A DNA stretch of 64,000 nt from an uncultured Bacilli bacterium (GCA_910584165.1 CAJTZU010000001.1:583048-647047); one strand, 5' to 3'. Numbered from the stretch's first letter, positions 17,265 to 26,656 are shown. Numbers and translations: made by a program. Notes: a model not told the origin generated them from the letters alone.

Positions 17265-18015
17265 ACCATGAGCCTTGCCAAGTTGCCGTTGCTTCTGTCA
17301 TACTATCAAAACTGTCTTTACAAGAATCAATATGTTGGATTCCTGAATTACTTACAGTGTGACTAATAGCCTCCATAAGATTAATACTCTTAATAGCATG
17401 TGCATAATCTCCTGATGCATTTTGCTTAATAACAGTAGCATCCACAGCTTTTTCTACATCAAAATAAATAGTTTGTTTCAAAGAAGTTAAATCTCCTGCT
17501 GGTAATTTAAAAGAGGCAGATGAACCTGCGGTAAATGTCCTTGGTTGGTAAGCACTTAATGTTCTACAATTATTATCTTTATCACAATATTCTTGCTCAA
17601 AATGGACATTTCCTTTTAGTTTTACACTAGCAAAATGTCCTATTGCAATAACATCATGACTTCTAACTTTAGGAAATGATTTCCATTCTAATACTGCATT
17701 ATACCTATAGTAAGTATTTCTTTGAGTAATATAAGATTTTAACTTTTTATAAGTAGTTTCTACAGTTACTATTGCTTGTGGTTCTATCATATTAGTTTTA
17801 TAAGCATCATATTCTTCTTTGGTTACTTCCTCCGTATACGTATAATAATTATCTATATTATCTAAAGTATTATTTTGTTTAGTTCCTATTAAAGTAGTTG
17901 TTTTATAATATTTCTCAGTCATTGCTACTACATTATCATCATTCTCTAAAGCAAAAATACTTACTGGGAACATCATAAACATAAAAAGCAAGAAATAATT
18001 CAATATTTTTTTCAT
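17263..18015 (-). CDS. Secreted protein of unknown function
   Basis: A 250-residue protein with a clear signal peptide (residues 1-22, FPVSIFALE) and no further membrane segment or anchoring motif, so it is probably released or wall-associated. The mature part is beta-rich, with four Cys (EYCDKDNNC and a later DSCKD). A 27-base gap follows the membrane-anchored XRE regulator upstream, suggesting one operon. I do not recognise the family. It may be a signal or partner sensed by that regulator, by inference only. Confidence 0.55.
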   Translation of the reverse strand: MKKILNYFLLFMFMMFPVSIFALENDDNVVAMTEKYYKTTTLIGTKQNNTLDNIDNYYTYTEEVTKEEYDAYKTNMIEPQAIVTVETTYKKLKSYITQRNTYYRYNAVLEWKSFPKVRSHDVIAIGHFASVKLKGNVHFEQEYCDKDNNCRTLSAYQPRTFTAGSSASFKLPAGDLTSLKQTIYFDVEKAVDATVIKQNASGDYAHAIKSINLMEAISHTVSNSGIQHIDSCKDSFDSMTEATATWQGSW

Positions 18016-18041
18016 AAATTTCCTTTCTAAAATAAGTACAA

Positions 18042-18809
18042 TTATTTATAAAACAACTTGTTATTAGATATTTCTTTTTTACTATTTAAAGGAATTAATA
18101 TTTTTTCTATATTATTTTTTACATCTAAGTAATCAATTTCTACTATTAAATCATTTTTATTACAAATTAACACTTCTTCCTTTCTATTTACAATTTCATC
18201 AAATTGTAAATAAGTTCTTTGCAATAGTTCTATTAGAGAATAAAATTCATTTTCCATTTCTATCTTTTGAGAATGCATCACATAATCATTACATTTTAAA
18301 GAAATATCTAATTCTTTGACAAAAACTTCTTTATCTGTGCCAATATACTTATCGATATATTCTATTTTACTAATCATGAGAATATTCTTTTCTTTATTAA
18401 AAACAATATAACCATTTATGACAAAATCTTCTCTTGAACTACTAATACTATATACTTGAAAACGATTATAATTATTAATTAGAAAAATTACTGAAAAAAG
18501 AATTACGATTATAAAAAATACTAAAATAGTTCTTTTTAGATACTGTTTTTTTGTCAAGTTATTGTAAAATTTCAAAATCTCAATATCTATCTCTTTTTCA
18601 TTTTTTTCTCCATTTAATAATTCTGTTACACTAATATCTAAGATATCACTTAAAGGATTTAAAAGAGAAATATCAGGAGCATTTATCCCTCTTTCCCATT
18701 TAGAAACCGACTTATCACTAATTCCTAACATATCTCCTAACTGTACTTGAGTTAAGCCTTTTTGCTTCCTAAGCACAGAAATTAGTTTCCCAATTTTATC
18801 TAAATTCAT
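18042..18809 (-). CDS. XRE-type regulator anchored in the membrane
   Basis: A 255-residue protein. Residues 6-62 form a canonical XRE helix-turn-helix (LRKQKGLTQVQLGDMLGI, SVSKWERG). A linker leads to one membrane segment (about 94-112), and the last 140 residues are extracytoplasmic, with no recognised domain. Such membrane-tethered regulators transduce an outside signal directly to DNA, often controlling bacteriocin or stress genes. It is divergent from the double-XRE gene at 18979 and precedes the secreted-protein gene. Confidence 0.8.
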   Translation of the reverse strand: MNLDKIGKLISVLRKQKGLTQVQLGDMLGISDKSVSKWERGINAPDISLLNPLSDILDISVTELLNGEKNEKEIDIEILKFYNNLTKKQYLKRTILVFFIIVILFSVIFLINNYNRFQVYSISSSREDFVINGYIVFNKEKNILMISKIEYIDKYIGTDKEVFVKELDISLKCNDYVMHSQKIEMENEFYSLIELLQRTYLQFDEIVNRKEEVLICNKNDLIVEIDYLDVKNNIEKILIPLNSKKEISNNKLFYK

Positions 18810-18880
18810 ATTTTACATCACACTACCATTGCTAAAGAGCCAATTTTACTATTTTGAAATTAAATTTATAATATCATATA

Positions 18881-18917
18881 GGGAATGTTTTTTATAGAAA
18901 GAAAATATTCTATTCCC
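18881..18917. promoter_or_regulatory. Dyad between divergent XRE genes, candidate operator
   Basis: GGGAAT (18881-18886) and ATTCCC (18912-18917) form an inverted repeat with three-turn spacing; a TTATAGAAA sequence also occurs twice close by (about 18892 and 18924). The position between two divergent helix-turn-helix genes fits an autoregulatory site. Confidence 0.35.
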
Positions 18918-18978
18918 CCTAGTTTATAGAAATTAGGATAAAAACATGGAATAATATTATAGGGATGTGTATAGTGTG

Positions 18979-19479
18979 ATGTTAATAAAAAATTTAAAAG
19001 AAAGCAGAAAAAAACTAGATATTAAACAAAAAGATGTTGCCAAATTATTTAAAGTAGATATTTCTACTGTATCTGGTTGGGAAACAGGAAAAGATATGAT
19101 ACCATTAAGAAAATTAATTGATTACGCTAATTATTTTAATTATAGTCTAGACTACTTATTTGGAATTAGTAAAGAAAATATAGCTTATGAACCATTAACA
19201 ATCAATTTAGAAGTAATTGCTAAAAACTTAAAAAGAATTAGAAAGAATAATAATATGAACCAAGCTTATGTAGCCAAAAGAATCAATACTTCTCAATCAG
19301 CTTATTCTCATTATGAAACTGCTACTAATTTAATAACTACTACTTTTCTTTTTAATTTAACAAAAGTCTATGATAAATTTTCAATAGATGAACTATTGGG
19401 AAGAAAAAAAATAAAAAGTGATCAAGTCACTTATTTTTTTGCTGTTTTTCCAAATTCTTATATATTAATTAAAAAATAA
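18979..19479 (+). CDS. Regulator with two tandem XRE domains
   Basis: A 166-residue protein with two XRE helix-turn-helix units: residues 5-60 (LDIKQKDVAKLFKV, VSGWETGKD, LDYLFGI) and about 80-138 (NMNQAYVAKRINTSQSAYSHYET). A short C-terminal tail has no membrane segment. Tandem XRE proteins bind DNA as compact dimer-like units. The ATG at 18979 is chosen because the AGGGATG at 18962 is correctly spaced for it; a GTG at 18967 is the alternative. Divergent from the membrane-anchored regulator, with a candidate operator between. Confidence 0.75.
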   Translation: MLIKNLKESRKKLDIKQKDVAKLFKVDISTVSGWETGKDMIPLRKLIDYANYFNYSLDYLFGISKENIAYEPLTINLEVIAKNLKRIRKNNNMNQAYVAKRINTSQSAYSHYETATNLITTTFLFNLTKVYDKFSIDELLGRKKIKSDQVTYFFAVFPNSYILIKK

Positions 19480-19505
19480 AAAATGCCTAAAAAGGCATTT
19501 TTCCA
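19475..19505. terminator. Bidirectional terminator between XRE gene and ffh
   Basis: AAATGCC / GGCATTT stem flanked by A-runs and T-runs serves both converging genes. It contains the ffh stop codon. Confidence 0.85.
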
Positions 19506-20785
19506 TTTTTTACTTGTTTCATCATAACTTTCATTTGCTCAAATTGTTTTAATAATCTATTTACCTCTTCAACAGATCTTCCAGAACCAGTTGCAATCCT
19601 CTGTTTACGAGTAGCTTTTAAACAATCTGGATGTCTTCTTTCATAAGGAGTCATAGAAAGAACAATTGCTTCAATATGAGCCATATCTTTAGGATCTATT
19701 TTAACATTCTTAGCTTCTTTTGGAAGACCAGGAATCATTTTTATCAAATTCTCTAGAGGGCCTAATTTTTTAATTTGTTTCATTGTACTTAAGAAATCTT
19801 CTAAATCAAATTTACCTTCTTGCATTCTTTTCGCAGATTTCATGGCTTCATCTTGATCAATTACTTCTTCAGCTTTTTCTATCATGGTCATTAAATCTCC
19901 CATACCTAGAATACGAGTCGCCATTCTTTCTGGATAGAATTCATCTAAGCCGTCCATCTTTTCACTAATACCAATAAATTTAATTGGTACATTTGTTAAA
20001 TGTCTAATAGAGAGTGCTGCACCACCACGAGTATCTCCATCTAATTTCGTTAAAATAGCACCTGTTAAAGATAATCTTTCATTAAATCCTTCAATAACGT
20101 TAATAGCATCTTGTCCTGTCATACTATCTACTACTAACATTACTTCATGTGGATTTACTTCTTTTTGAATATTATCTAATTCTTCCATTAATTCTTCATC
20201 AATGTGTAACCGTCCTGCTGTATCAATTAAAACATAATTATAATGATTTTCTTTCGCATATTCAATCGCATGTTTAGAAATCTCAACAGGATTTCCTTTT
20301 CCTTCAGAATAAACATCAATATTTAATTCTTTTCCAATTTGTTTTAACTGCTCAATCGCAGCTGGTCTATAAACATCACAAGCAACCAATAATGGATTCT
20401 TTTTATATTTTTTACGTAACATCCGTGCAAGTTTTCCAATCGTTGTTGTTTTACCACTACCTTGTAAACCGACTAACATTAATACACTTGGATTTCCTGA
20501 AGTATAAATATCTGCTTTTTCTCCGCCTAATAATTCTACTAATTCATCTTTTAAGATTTTAACAAACATTTCACCAGGTTTTAAAGATTTCGCTACTTCT
20601 TCTCCTAGTGCTTTTTCTTTTACATTATTAATAAATTCTTTTACTACTTTATAGTTAACATCAGCTTCTAAAAGAGCTAAACGGATTTCTCTTGTTACTT
20701 CACTAATATTTTCTTCCGATATTTTTCCATAACCCTTAATTTTATTTACGGCATTTTGTAATCTATCTCCTAAGCTTTCAAACAT
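19487..20785 (-). CDS. ffh: Signal recognition particle GTPase Ffh
   Basis: A 432-residue SRP54 protein. It binds signal sequences of nascent membrane proteins with SRP RNA and delivers ribosomes to FtsY. Visible: N-domain, P-loop GLQGSGKTTTIGK, DTAGR, TKLDGDTRGGAALS, then a Met-rich M domain ending KQVKNGKMPF. Start ATG 20785 (GGTGAT site, MFESLGDRLQ matches the family); the GTG 9 bases upstream lacks a site. FtsY and YlxM, its usual companions, lie 3-5 kb upstream, separated by a GDPD gene, the UPF0316 gene and a HerA-like gene. Confidence 0.97.
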   Translation of the reverse strand: MFESLGDRLQNAVNKIKGYGKISEENISEVTREIRLALLEADVNYKVVKEFINNVKEKALGEEVAKSLKPGEMFVKILKDELVELLGGEKADIYTSGNPSVLMLVGLQGSGKTTTIGKLARMLRKKYKKNPLLVACDVYRPAAIEQLKQIGKELNIDVYSEGKGNPVEISKHAIEYAKENHYNYVLIDTAGRLHIDEELMEELDNIQKEVNPHEVMLVVDSMTGQDAINVIEGFNERLSLTGAILTKLDGDTRGGAALSIRHLTNVPIKFIGISEKMDGLDEFYPERMATRILGMGDLMTMIEKAEEVIDQDEAMKSAKRMQEGKFDLEDFLSTMKQIKKLGPLENLIKMIPGLPKEAKNVKIDPKDMAHIEAIVLSMTPYERRHPDCLKATRKQRIATGSGRSVEEVNRLLKQFEQMKVMMKQVKNGKMPF

Positions 20786-20864
20786 TTTCATCACCAGTTA
20801 TTATTATATCATGAAGTTGTATAGTTTTTCTACTATTTTCCCACAATAATACTAGGGTGATACT

Positions 20865-21353
20865 ATTACTTGTTTCCTTATATTTATTTTAAAAATTATT
20901 GAAAATGCTCTTGCCACTCTTAGAATTATTGTAATCGCTAATGGAAAGAAAGGATTAGGCGCCACTTTAAATTTTCTAATGGCGCTTACTTGGATTTTTT
21001 CTACTTCTCTAGTATTAAAAAATATTCAAGATAATATACTACATATTTTTTCTTTCTGTTTAGGTACTTTTATTGGTTCTTATATAGGCTCTATCATTGA
21101 AGAAAAATTAGCTCTAGGAAGTAATATGATTATTGGCATTACTAGTAAAGAAAAAGAAAGTCTAACTAATAAACTTAGAGAACTTTCTTTTTCAGTGATT
21201 GAACTAGAAGGAAAAGATTTGGAAGATGAAAAAAATATTTTACTAATTCCTACTACAAGAAAAAAGAAAAGAAAACTCATTCATTTTATCAAAAGAATGG
21301 ATAAAAAAGCTATCATCATTGTTGACAATGCCTATTCAGACACTAATTTATAA
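20865..21353 (+). CDS. UPF0316/DUF2179-type membrane protein, apparent ATT start
   Basis: Family residues begin well upstream of the first in-frame ATG (20979). From ATT 20865 the frame reads a membrane segment then KIIENALATLRIIVIANGKK, typical for UPF0316 proteins. Starting at 20979 would cut into this conserved part. Between the in-frame TAG (20853) and 20979 there is no ATG, GTG or TTG. AGGGTGA sits 4 bases before the ATT. Two further membrane segments and a cytosolic domain (GITSKEKESL to the end) follow. A frameshifted GTG-started leader is the alternative. Its end overlaps the converging GDPD gene by 22 bases. Confidence 0.65.
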   Translation: MTCFLIFILKIIENALATLRIIVIANGKKGLGATLNFLMALTWIFSTSLVLKNIQDNILHIFSFCLGTFIGSYIGSIIEEKLALGSNMIIGITSKEKESLTNKLRELSFSVIELEGKDLEDEKNILLIPTTRKKKRKLIHFIKRMDKKAIIIVDNAYSDTNL

Positions 21354-21994
21354 GCTTTATCTGTAATAATATACATATCTTTATAAGCTGACTTTAATTC
21401 ACTTTTCTTATTAATTGTCCATACCATTTTCTTCTTTTTAGAAGAAATATCAGGAAAAGCCCCTTTTGAAACTGATAAAAAATCAACATTTGAATAATCT
21501 TTATTTTTGTTGATAAAGTCACTTATTAGTAAACCAACTGGAAATTTGCACATATTTGTCGATAATTTTACTATATTTTGACAAAAACTGCATAAATAAA
21601 TGTTTAAATGAGAAAAAGTTATGCACACACTTCTTAGAGCATCTACCACTTCCTTACTATCTCCTATTTCATTTTTTACATCTAATAATATCATTTTATT
21701 AGAATTTACATCTTTTAAAAAGTTATCTAAAGAAGATAGATAAGAAGGATTCTCAATAGTTCCTAAGTTTATTTTTTTTAAAGTTTCTAAAGTTTCATTT
21801 TTTATAAATCTTCTTTTTATTCCTAATTCTAAAAAAGAGGTATTATGATAGATAATAAACTTTTTATCTTTTGTTAAACGAATATCTAATTCTACACCAT
21901 CTATATAATCTTGCTTTAAACACCAAAGTAATGCTTCTTTGGTATTTTCTTTAAAAGAATGAGAATCGTTCCCTCGATGTGCGATTAATTTCAT
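21332..21994 (-). CDS. Glycerophosphodiester phosphodiesterase-type enzyme
   Basis: A 220-residue GDPD domain protein with AHRG (residues 5-8), KENTKEAL (15-22) and VELDIRLTKD (34-43), the catalytic His and metal-binding Glu/Asp of the family, and KMILLDVKNE later. GDPD enzymes hydrolyse glycerophosphodiesters to an alcohol and glycerol-3-phosphate. No signal peptide, so cytosolic. It is slightly short for the family and the second catalytic His (YHN, residue 50) is present. Confidence 0.85.
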   Translation of the reverse strand: MKLIAHRGNDSHSFKENTKEALLWCLKQDYIDGVELDIRLTKDKKFIIYHNTSFLELGIKRRFIKNETLETLKKINLGTIENPSYLSSLDNFLKDVNSNKMILLDVKNEIGDSKEVVDALRSVCITFSHLNIYLCSFCQNIVKLSTNMCKFPVGLLISDFINKNKDYSNVDFLSVSKGAFPDISSKKKKMVWTINKKSELKSAYKDMYIITDKAYKLVSE

Positions 21995-22018
21995 ACTATC
22001 ACCAATTTAGTATATGAA

Positions 22019-22044
22019 AAAAAAGATATTTCTATCTTTTTTTA
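22019..22044 (-). terminator. Intrinsic terminator after the HerA-like gene
   Basis: AAAAAGATA / TATCTTTTT stem with a short loop and flanking A/T runs; overlaps the stop codon of the HerA-like gene. Confidence 0.75.
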
Positions 22045-23799
22045 TTGTGTCCATCTACCAACAATATCAGCATTACTACTATATGGTTCTGGATTTGGAA
22101 GTGGCATTCTTACAATCATTGGTATTCTAAGAGCACGACCAAATGCTACACAAGTACCTGGCTGTAAGCTCTTTTGTTTCTCCATAATTTCAGCACTCAT
22201 ATTAGGAAGCATCTGCCTAATATATTCCAAATCTTTTGGATGGGTCATTTTAAATATTAAGAAATTCGTTAACTGTGAGATAACTGTTTCTGATAACTCT
22301 ACTGGTCGCTGTGAAATTAAAATTAAAAGTAAACCAAATTTACGACCTTCCTTAGCAATTCTTTCAAAGATATTATAGCCCAGCAAGAAATTATCTGTAT
22401 CATTTTGAACATAACGGTGAGACTCTTCTAGTACAAGATGAAATGGAATAGATGCTCTTTCATTTAATCTCTTCGTAAAATCAAATAATAATTTTGAATA
22501 GATTTTAACAATTGTTTTAGCAATTCTATCATCAGCATCCTCTAGATTAAAGTTAACTAATTGAGCTTTTCTTCCATTCTTAGTAACTAAAGAAGCAACA
22601 TAATTTTCCATATTAATATATTGTGGATAAGAGAAAAACTCTTTTGCTTCCCCAATAGCAATAGAATGAAGTCTTACTTTTAAAGTAATTGCTTCATCAT
22701 AAAGTCTTTCATTTCGAAGTAATCCTTCTGAAATAAGAGTAAATTGTAAAGCTTTTTCCATATCATCTAAAGTAAAGAAATGATCTGCAGTTGGTTCATA
22801 CTTCTCTAGATTTTCATCTATAAAGGAAGTAATGTATTGTGTAATTAATATACTTTCTGTAAATTGTCCTGAGGTATCAATTAAAAAACATTCTCTAAAT
22901 TTTCTTACATATCCTAATCCTTGAACAGGTGCCTCTAGATTAAACTGTTCTGTTGAGCAACTAGCAATAATAGAAAAGATATCATTTCGCTTACTAGCTG
23001 CTGTTTGATTCGTATACATAATATCCATAATTGCTTTTGCTATCAAATGATTTTTATAGCGAGTACTAATATCGCCATCTGTTGCAAATACACGAACTAA
23101 TTTTACCATTCTCTCAATAATTGGTAATTGGGAATGTTTCTCAGCGTTTAAAAGAAGTGCAAAATCATCAATACTAAGTAACCATAATGGAATTCTTAGC
23201 ATTTCTCCATCTTCATTTAATTGAGCTTGATTAGTCGTATAAAATTTAAAGTTATAGTTTGGATTAATTTGATTAATATTTTTAAAAGCATTATGGTACT
23301 CTCCATAAGCATCAAAAATCATAAAATTAGATTTATAAGGAACAAATTCTGGATTATAAAAAATACTCTGAATAAATCTTGCTACTCCGTAAGATTTACC
23401 ACTACCAGTATTACCAAAAATAGCCATATGATTACTACATAAATCATTAATATCTACCATTACAGGCATATCTTCATATAAAGGACTCATACCAAGTAGT
23501 AAAGCCCCTTCTTTCTTTTCACCCATAATAATTTTTAGTTCATCTGGTTCAATAATTCTAGTAGATGCAGTTAAATTAGGCTTTCTTAAAACTCCTCCAA
23601 TGAATTTACCATCTGCAAGCTCCCCTAGAAAACGAATCTTAATGACAGTATCAGAAACATCTTCTACTTCCCCTAAAATTTTCTTTTCTTCATCTTCAAA
23701 AACTACATGCATATTCATTAAATTCATAATAACTGGTGCATCTGATGGAATAGATACATGCGCTACATTATCACTAATATACACTATTTTACCAAACAT
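22042..23799 (-). CDS. HerA-like ATPase (DUF87/FtsK-HerA superfamily)
   Basis: A 585-residue protein. The N-terminal 90 residues form the HAS-barrel-like beta domain. Walker A is GNTGSGKSYG (about 132-141), Walker B-type LVLEESHRYV lies near 455, and a sensor/arginine segment ILISQRPVEL near 495. HerA ATPases are hexameric DNA-pumping motors, in bacteria often tied to repair or defence nucleases. No NurA or defence partner lies beside it here; it is downstream of ylxM and ftsY, probably in one operon, which suggests a housekeeping role in this lineage. Confidence 0.85.
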   Translation of the reverse strand: MFGKIVYISDNVAHVSIPSDAPVIMNLMNMHVVFEDEEKKILGEVEDVSDTVIKIRFLGELADGKFIGGVLRKPNLTASTRIIEPDELKIIMGEKKEGALLLGMSPLYEDMPVMVDINDLCSNHMAIFGNTGSGKSYGVARFIQSIFYNPEFVPYKSNFMIFDAYGEYHNAFKNINQINPNYNFKFYTTNQAQLNEDGEMLRIPLWLLSIDDFALLLNAEKHSQLPIIERMVKLVRVFATDGDISTRYKNHLIAKAIMDIMYTNQTAASKRNDIFSIIASCSTEQFNLEAPVQGLGYVRKFRECFLIDTSGQFTESILITQYITSFIDENLEKYEPTADHFFTLDDMEKALQFTLISEGLLRNERLYDEAITLKVRLHSIAIGEAKEFFSYPQYINMENYVASLVTKNGRKAQLVNFNLEDADDRIAKTIVKIYSKLLFDFTKRLNERASIPFHLVLEESHRYVQNDTDNFLLGYNIFERIAKEGRKFGLLLILISQRPVELSETVISQLTNFLIFKMTHPKDLEYIRQMLPNMSAEIMEKQKSLQPGTCVAFGRALRIPMIVRMPLPNPEPYSSNADIVGRWTQ

Positions 23800-23814
23800 A
23801 AATCCTCACCCTTC

Positions 23815-24102
23815 TTATAGTATTTCCAATATTTGTTTTAATATGGTTTCATCTTTTATACATTCTTTTATTTTTTCTGTTTTCTTATAAAATGATAATT
23901 TTTCTTCATAATACTTTAATTTTTCTTCGATTGCTACCAAGGTTTTATGAACTGCATTTTTACTAACTTGATTCATATCAGCTATTTCTTGAAGTGTTAA
24001 ATTTTCAAAATAATAGGATTCAAAAAAATCTTTTTGTTTATCTGTTAATAATTCTCCATAATAATCATAAAGAATTCCTAGAAAAATGGTATTATCTATC
24101 AT
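23815..24102 (-). CDS. ylxM: YlxM, SRP-associated helix-turn-helix protein
   Basis: A 95-residue UPF0122/YlxM protein. It opens with a sigma-4-like helix-turn-helix (LLTDKQKDFFESYYFENLTLQEIADMN, then QVSKNAVHKTLVAIE). YlxM modulates SRP GTPase/RNA interactions in Gram-positive bacteria. It overlaps the end of the small membrane-protein gene by four bases and lies downstream of ftsY, the usual neighbourhood. Length is near the family norm. Confidence 0.9.
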   Translation of the reverse strand: MIDNTIFLGILYDYYGELLTDKQKDFFESYYFENLTLQEIADMNQVSKNAVHKTLVAIEEKLKYYEEKLSFYKKTEKIKECIKDETILKQILEIL

Positions 24103-24377
24103 AGTAACTCCAATAATTCTAATATAGCAGACACCAAAGTAATCATTGCAAAAACAACATATAAGATAGCAATTTTTTTACGATTTGATAATTTATATTG
24201 ATTCCATGCCATTACAAATAAAGTAAAAGATAACATAGCATAAAAAAGAGGCATTATCTCTTTCCAAAAGAAAGAGGCAATTCCTGATGCTAAAACACCA
24301 AGTACAAAAATAATTTGTAATGTTATACTAAGAGGTTGTCTCTTAGGTTTTAATTCAATAATTTCTACACTATTCAT
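24099..24377 (-). CDS. Small membrane protein between ftsY and ylxM
   Basis: A 92-residue protein from ATG 24377 (GAGGAT site). After a short polar start, it has three hydrophobic stretches (about 17-36, 40-58 and 66-90). No family recognised. Translationally coupled to ylxM by a 4-base overlap and 7 bases after ftsY, so it belongs to the SRP operon. A role in membrane protein insertion would be speculation. Confidence 0.6.
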   Translation of the reverse strand: MNSVEIIELKPKRQPLSITLQIIFVLGVLASGIASFFWKEIMPLFYAMLSFTLFVMAWNQYKLSNRKKIAILYVVFAMITLVSAILELLELL

Positions 24378-24384
24378 AGTATCC

Positions 24385-25359
24385 TCACATATCTTTAAAT
24401 AATCCATAGATATATTTTTCAATATCAAATGTTCTTAAATCTTTTGCTTGCTCTCCCATTCCTACAAATTTAACAGGAATATTTAGCGCTTCTTTAATCG
24501 CCAAAACAATTCCACCTTTAGCAGTACCATCTAACTTCGTAAGAACAATTCCTGTAATATTTGTAATCTTTTGAAATTCTTTTGCTTGACTAATTCCATT
24601 TTGACCAGTTGTAGCATCTACCACTAACAAAGTCTCATGAGGTGCTTCTGGAATAATTTTTCCAATTACTTTATTCATTTTTTCTAATTCATTCATTAAA
24701 TTAGCTTTATTTTGAAGTCTACCTGCAGTATCAATTAATACAACATCATAGTTCTCATTTTTAGCTTTAGATACACCATCATAAATAACACTAGCAGGAT
24801 CAGCGTTTTCTTTATAAATAACTGGGCAATCCGTTCTTTCTCCCCACTCTATAATTTGTTCTACAGCTCCTGCTCTAAAAGTATCTCCTGCTACCAATAA
24901 TACTTTTTTTCCCTCTTCTTTTAATTTATAAGCAATTTTTCCAATCGTAGTAGTCTTTCCTACTCCATTTACGCCAACAAATAAAACAACAGTAGGACCA
25001 GTTTCTGCATAGTTAATCTTATTAACCATAATAGAGTTATCAACATAAATAATAAACATTTCATCGACAATAATTTCTCTTAAATCTTCACTATCTTCAA
25101 TATTTTCTTTTTTAACTCTCTTCTTTAATCTGTCAATAAATTCCATTACTGTATTGACACCAATATCTGCCATAATTAATATTTCTTCTAATTCTTCAAA
25201 ATATTCTGGACTTACTTTTTTATATTTTGAGTTTAATAAACTAATTTTAGAAACAAATTCTTTTCTAGTTTTTTCTAATCCTTTGTCATAAACTTCTACT
25301 TCTTCTTTTTCTTGTTTATTTGTACTAAAAATACTCTTAAACTTATCAAATAATCCCAT
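24385..25359 (-). CDS. ftsY: SRP receptor FtsY
   Basis: A 324-residue SRP receptor GTPase. A short charged A-region (residues 1-30) is followed by the four-helix N domain and the G domain with GVNGVGKTTTIGK (about 130-142), DTFRAGA, DTAGRLQNK and TKLDGTAKGG. FtsY docks ribosome-SRP complexes at the membrane. The acidic A-domain of proteobacteria is absent, as usual in Firmicutes. First gene of the ftsY - membrane protein - ylxM - herA-like operon. Confidence 0.97.
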   Translation of the reverse strand: MGLFDKFKSIFSTNKQEKEEVEVYDKGLEKTRKEFVSKISLLNSKYKKVSPEYFEELEEILIMADIGVNTVMEFIDRLKKRVKKENIEDSEDLREIIVDEMFIIYVDNSIMVNKINYAETGPTVVLFVGVNGVGKTTTIGKIAYKLKEEGKKVLLVAGDTFRAGAVEQIIEWGERTDCPVIYKENADPASVIYDGVSKAKNENYDVVLIDTAGRLQNKANLMNELEKMNKVIGKIIPEAPHETLLVVDATTGQNGISQAKEFQKITNITGIVLTKLDGTAKGGIVLAIKEALNIPVKFVGMGEQAKDLRTFDIEKYIYGLFKDM

Positions 25360-25410
25360 GATGATTCCTCCTTAGAATGTTCCATTATTATTTTATCATA
25401 AAAAGATATA

Positions 25411-25437
25411 AAAAGAAAAGAACATTTTGTTCTTTCC
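25411..25437 (-). terminator. Intrinsic terminator after the 25439-26656 gene
   Basis: Minus strand AAAGAAC / GTTCTTT stem with a five-base loop and a T-rich run. Confidence 0.7.
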
Positions 25438-25438
25438 G

Positions 25439-26656
25439 TTAGTCTTTTACAATAATTTGTACTACTACATATCCTTCATCATAATAAGTTTTATAATCAT
25501 CTAATTGTGGATTCAAAGTAACCTTATACTTACCAAAAGTTTTATTTTCAATTTTTGTATATTGAGTTTTGAAATTATTTAATTCAGTTTCTCCATAAAT
25601 TTTCTTTATAAAAGATAAAATTGATTGATAACTTTTCTCCGTAAATTCTTTCTTCTCAGCAACCACTATCGTAGTTTCATTGTTTATTTGACTTATATTA
25701 ACATAATAATACATCATTCCAACATGTCCATTTGCAGAACCACTCTTATATTCCAAAATACCATCTAGAATATCCAAGTCATTTTCTGTAATATAGGCAT
25801 CACTTAAATTTGGTAAAACCATTTTTTTACTTAAATCGACTTTACATTCTATACTAGTTTGTGTACTAGTAATTTCATAACCATTTTCTTTTAAATTACC
25901 AACAGGGGTACCACTTAAAACAGTAGTTGCTTCATGCTCCAAGATTCCATCTTTTACCGCTTTTGATGTTAAAACCAATACACTCATCATAGCAGTTGTC
26001 ATTACTGTATTGGTATCACCAGATGACTTAAATACCAAGATATTTCCTTCCAAAATTCCCTCTGTTCTTATTTCTGTTGGACCACCATTAGCTAACTTTT
26101 CAGAAAGACTAATTGTAATAACAAATTTATTTCCTTCAACAGAACTTGCTATGGAATATCCTTCTACTTCATTGTACTTTTTGATAGAATCTAAACTATT
26201 AAATGATTGACTAAGTTCTTCTAATGACATCACGTTATCGGAAACATTTGGATTCGTATTTGAATTACTAGTTTCATTATTAGTATTTGTTGCTACATTA
26301 CTAGCACTATTAGAATTATTCTCTTTATCTCTAAAAAAGAAGAAATAAACACCTACTGCAATTATCACAAGTAACAAAATAAGTACAAGCACCATTCCTA
26401 TTTTAAATCCACCTTTTTTCTTTTCTACTCCTGTACCATCACTAGCCATTGGCATTGGATTTGTTATTGGAGTAACTGGTGTTTGGGGTATTGGTGTTTG
26501 TGGCCCATCTGATACAGAATCATTACCTTGTAATGTTGATGCATTAGTAACCGTTGTATTTGAAGATACTGTTGGCATAACATTTAACATAGAGTTTTCT
26601 AATGTTTCTGGAGATTTTGATGATGAGACTTCTAATTCTTTATTTTCATTATTCAT
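25439..26656 (-). CDS. Single-pass membrane protein with large extracytoplasmic domain
   Basis: A 405-residue protein. The first 80 residues are low-complexity Ser/Thr/Pro/Asn-rich and cytoplasmic. One membrane segment (about 86-108, GMVLVLILLLVIIAVGVYFFFF) follows, then an Asn/Ser-rich linker (110-140) and a 260-residue outer domain of mixed strands and helices. No signal peptidase or sortase motif. Similar architecture is common for uncharacterised surface proteins in low-GC Firmicutes. I cannot assign a function. Confidence 0.6.
   Translation of the reverse strand: MNNENKELEVSSSKSPETLENSMLNVMPTVSSNTTVTNASTLQGNDSVSDGPQTPIPQTPVTPITNPMPMASDGTGVEKKKGGFKIGMVLVLILLLVIIAVGVYFFFFRDKENNSNSASNVATNTNNETSNSNTNPNVSDNVMSLEELSQSFNSLDSIKKYNEVEGYSIASSVEGNKFVITISLSEKLANGGPTEIRTEGILEGNILVFKSSGDTNTVMTTAMMSVLVLTSKAVKDGILEHEATTVLSGTPVGNLKENGYEITSTQTSIECKVDLSKKMVLPNLSDAYITENDLDILDGILEYKSGSANGHVGMMYYYVNISQINNETTIVVAEKKEFTEKSYQSILSFIKKIYGETELNNFKTQYTKIENKTFGKYKVTLNPQLDDYKTYYDEGYVVVQIIVKD

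Noticed and set aside
20858..20895. Programmed frameshift in the UPF0316 gene
   Set aside because: The T/A-rich stretch does not have the correct heptamer phase for -1 slippage; an ATT start explains the sequence with fewer assumptions.
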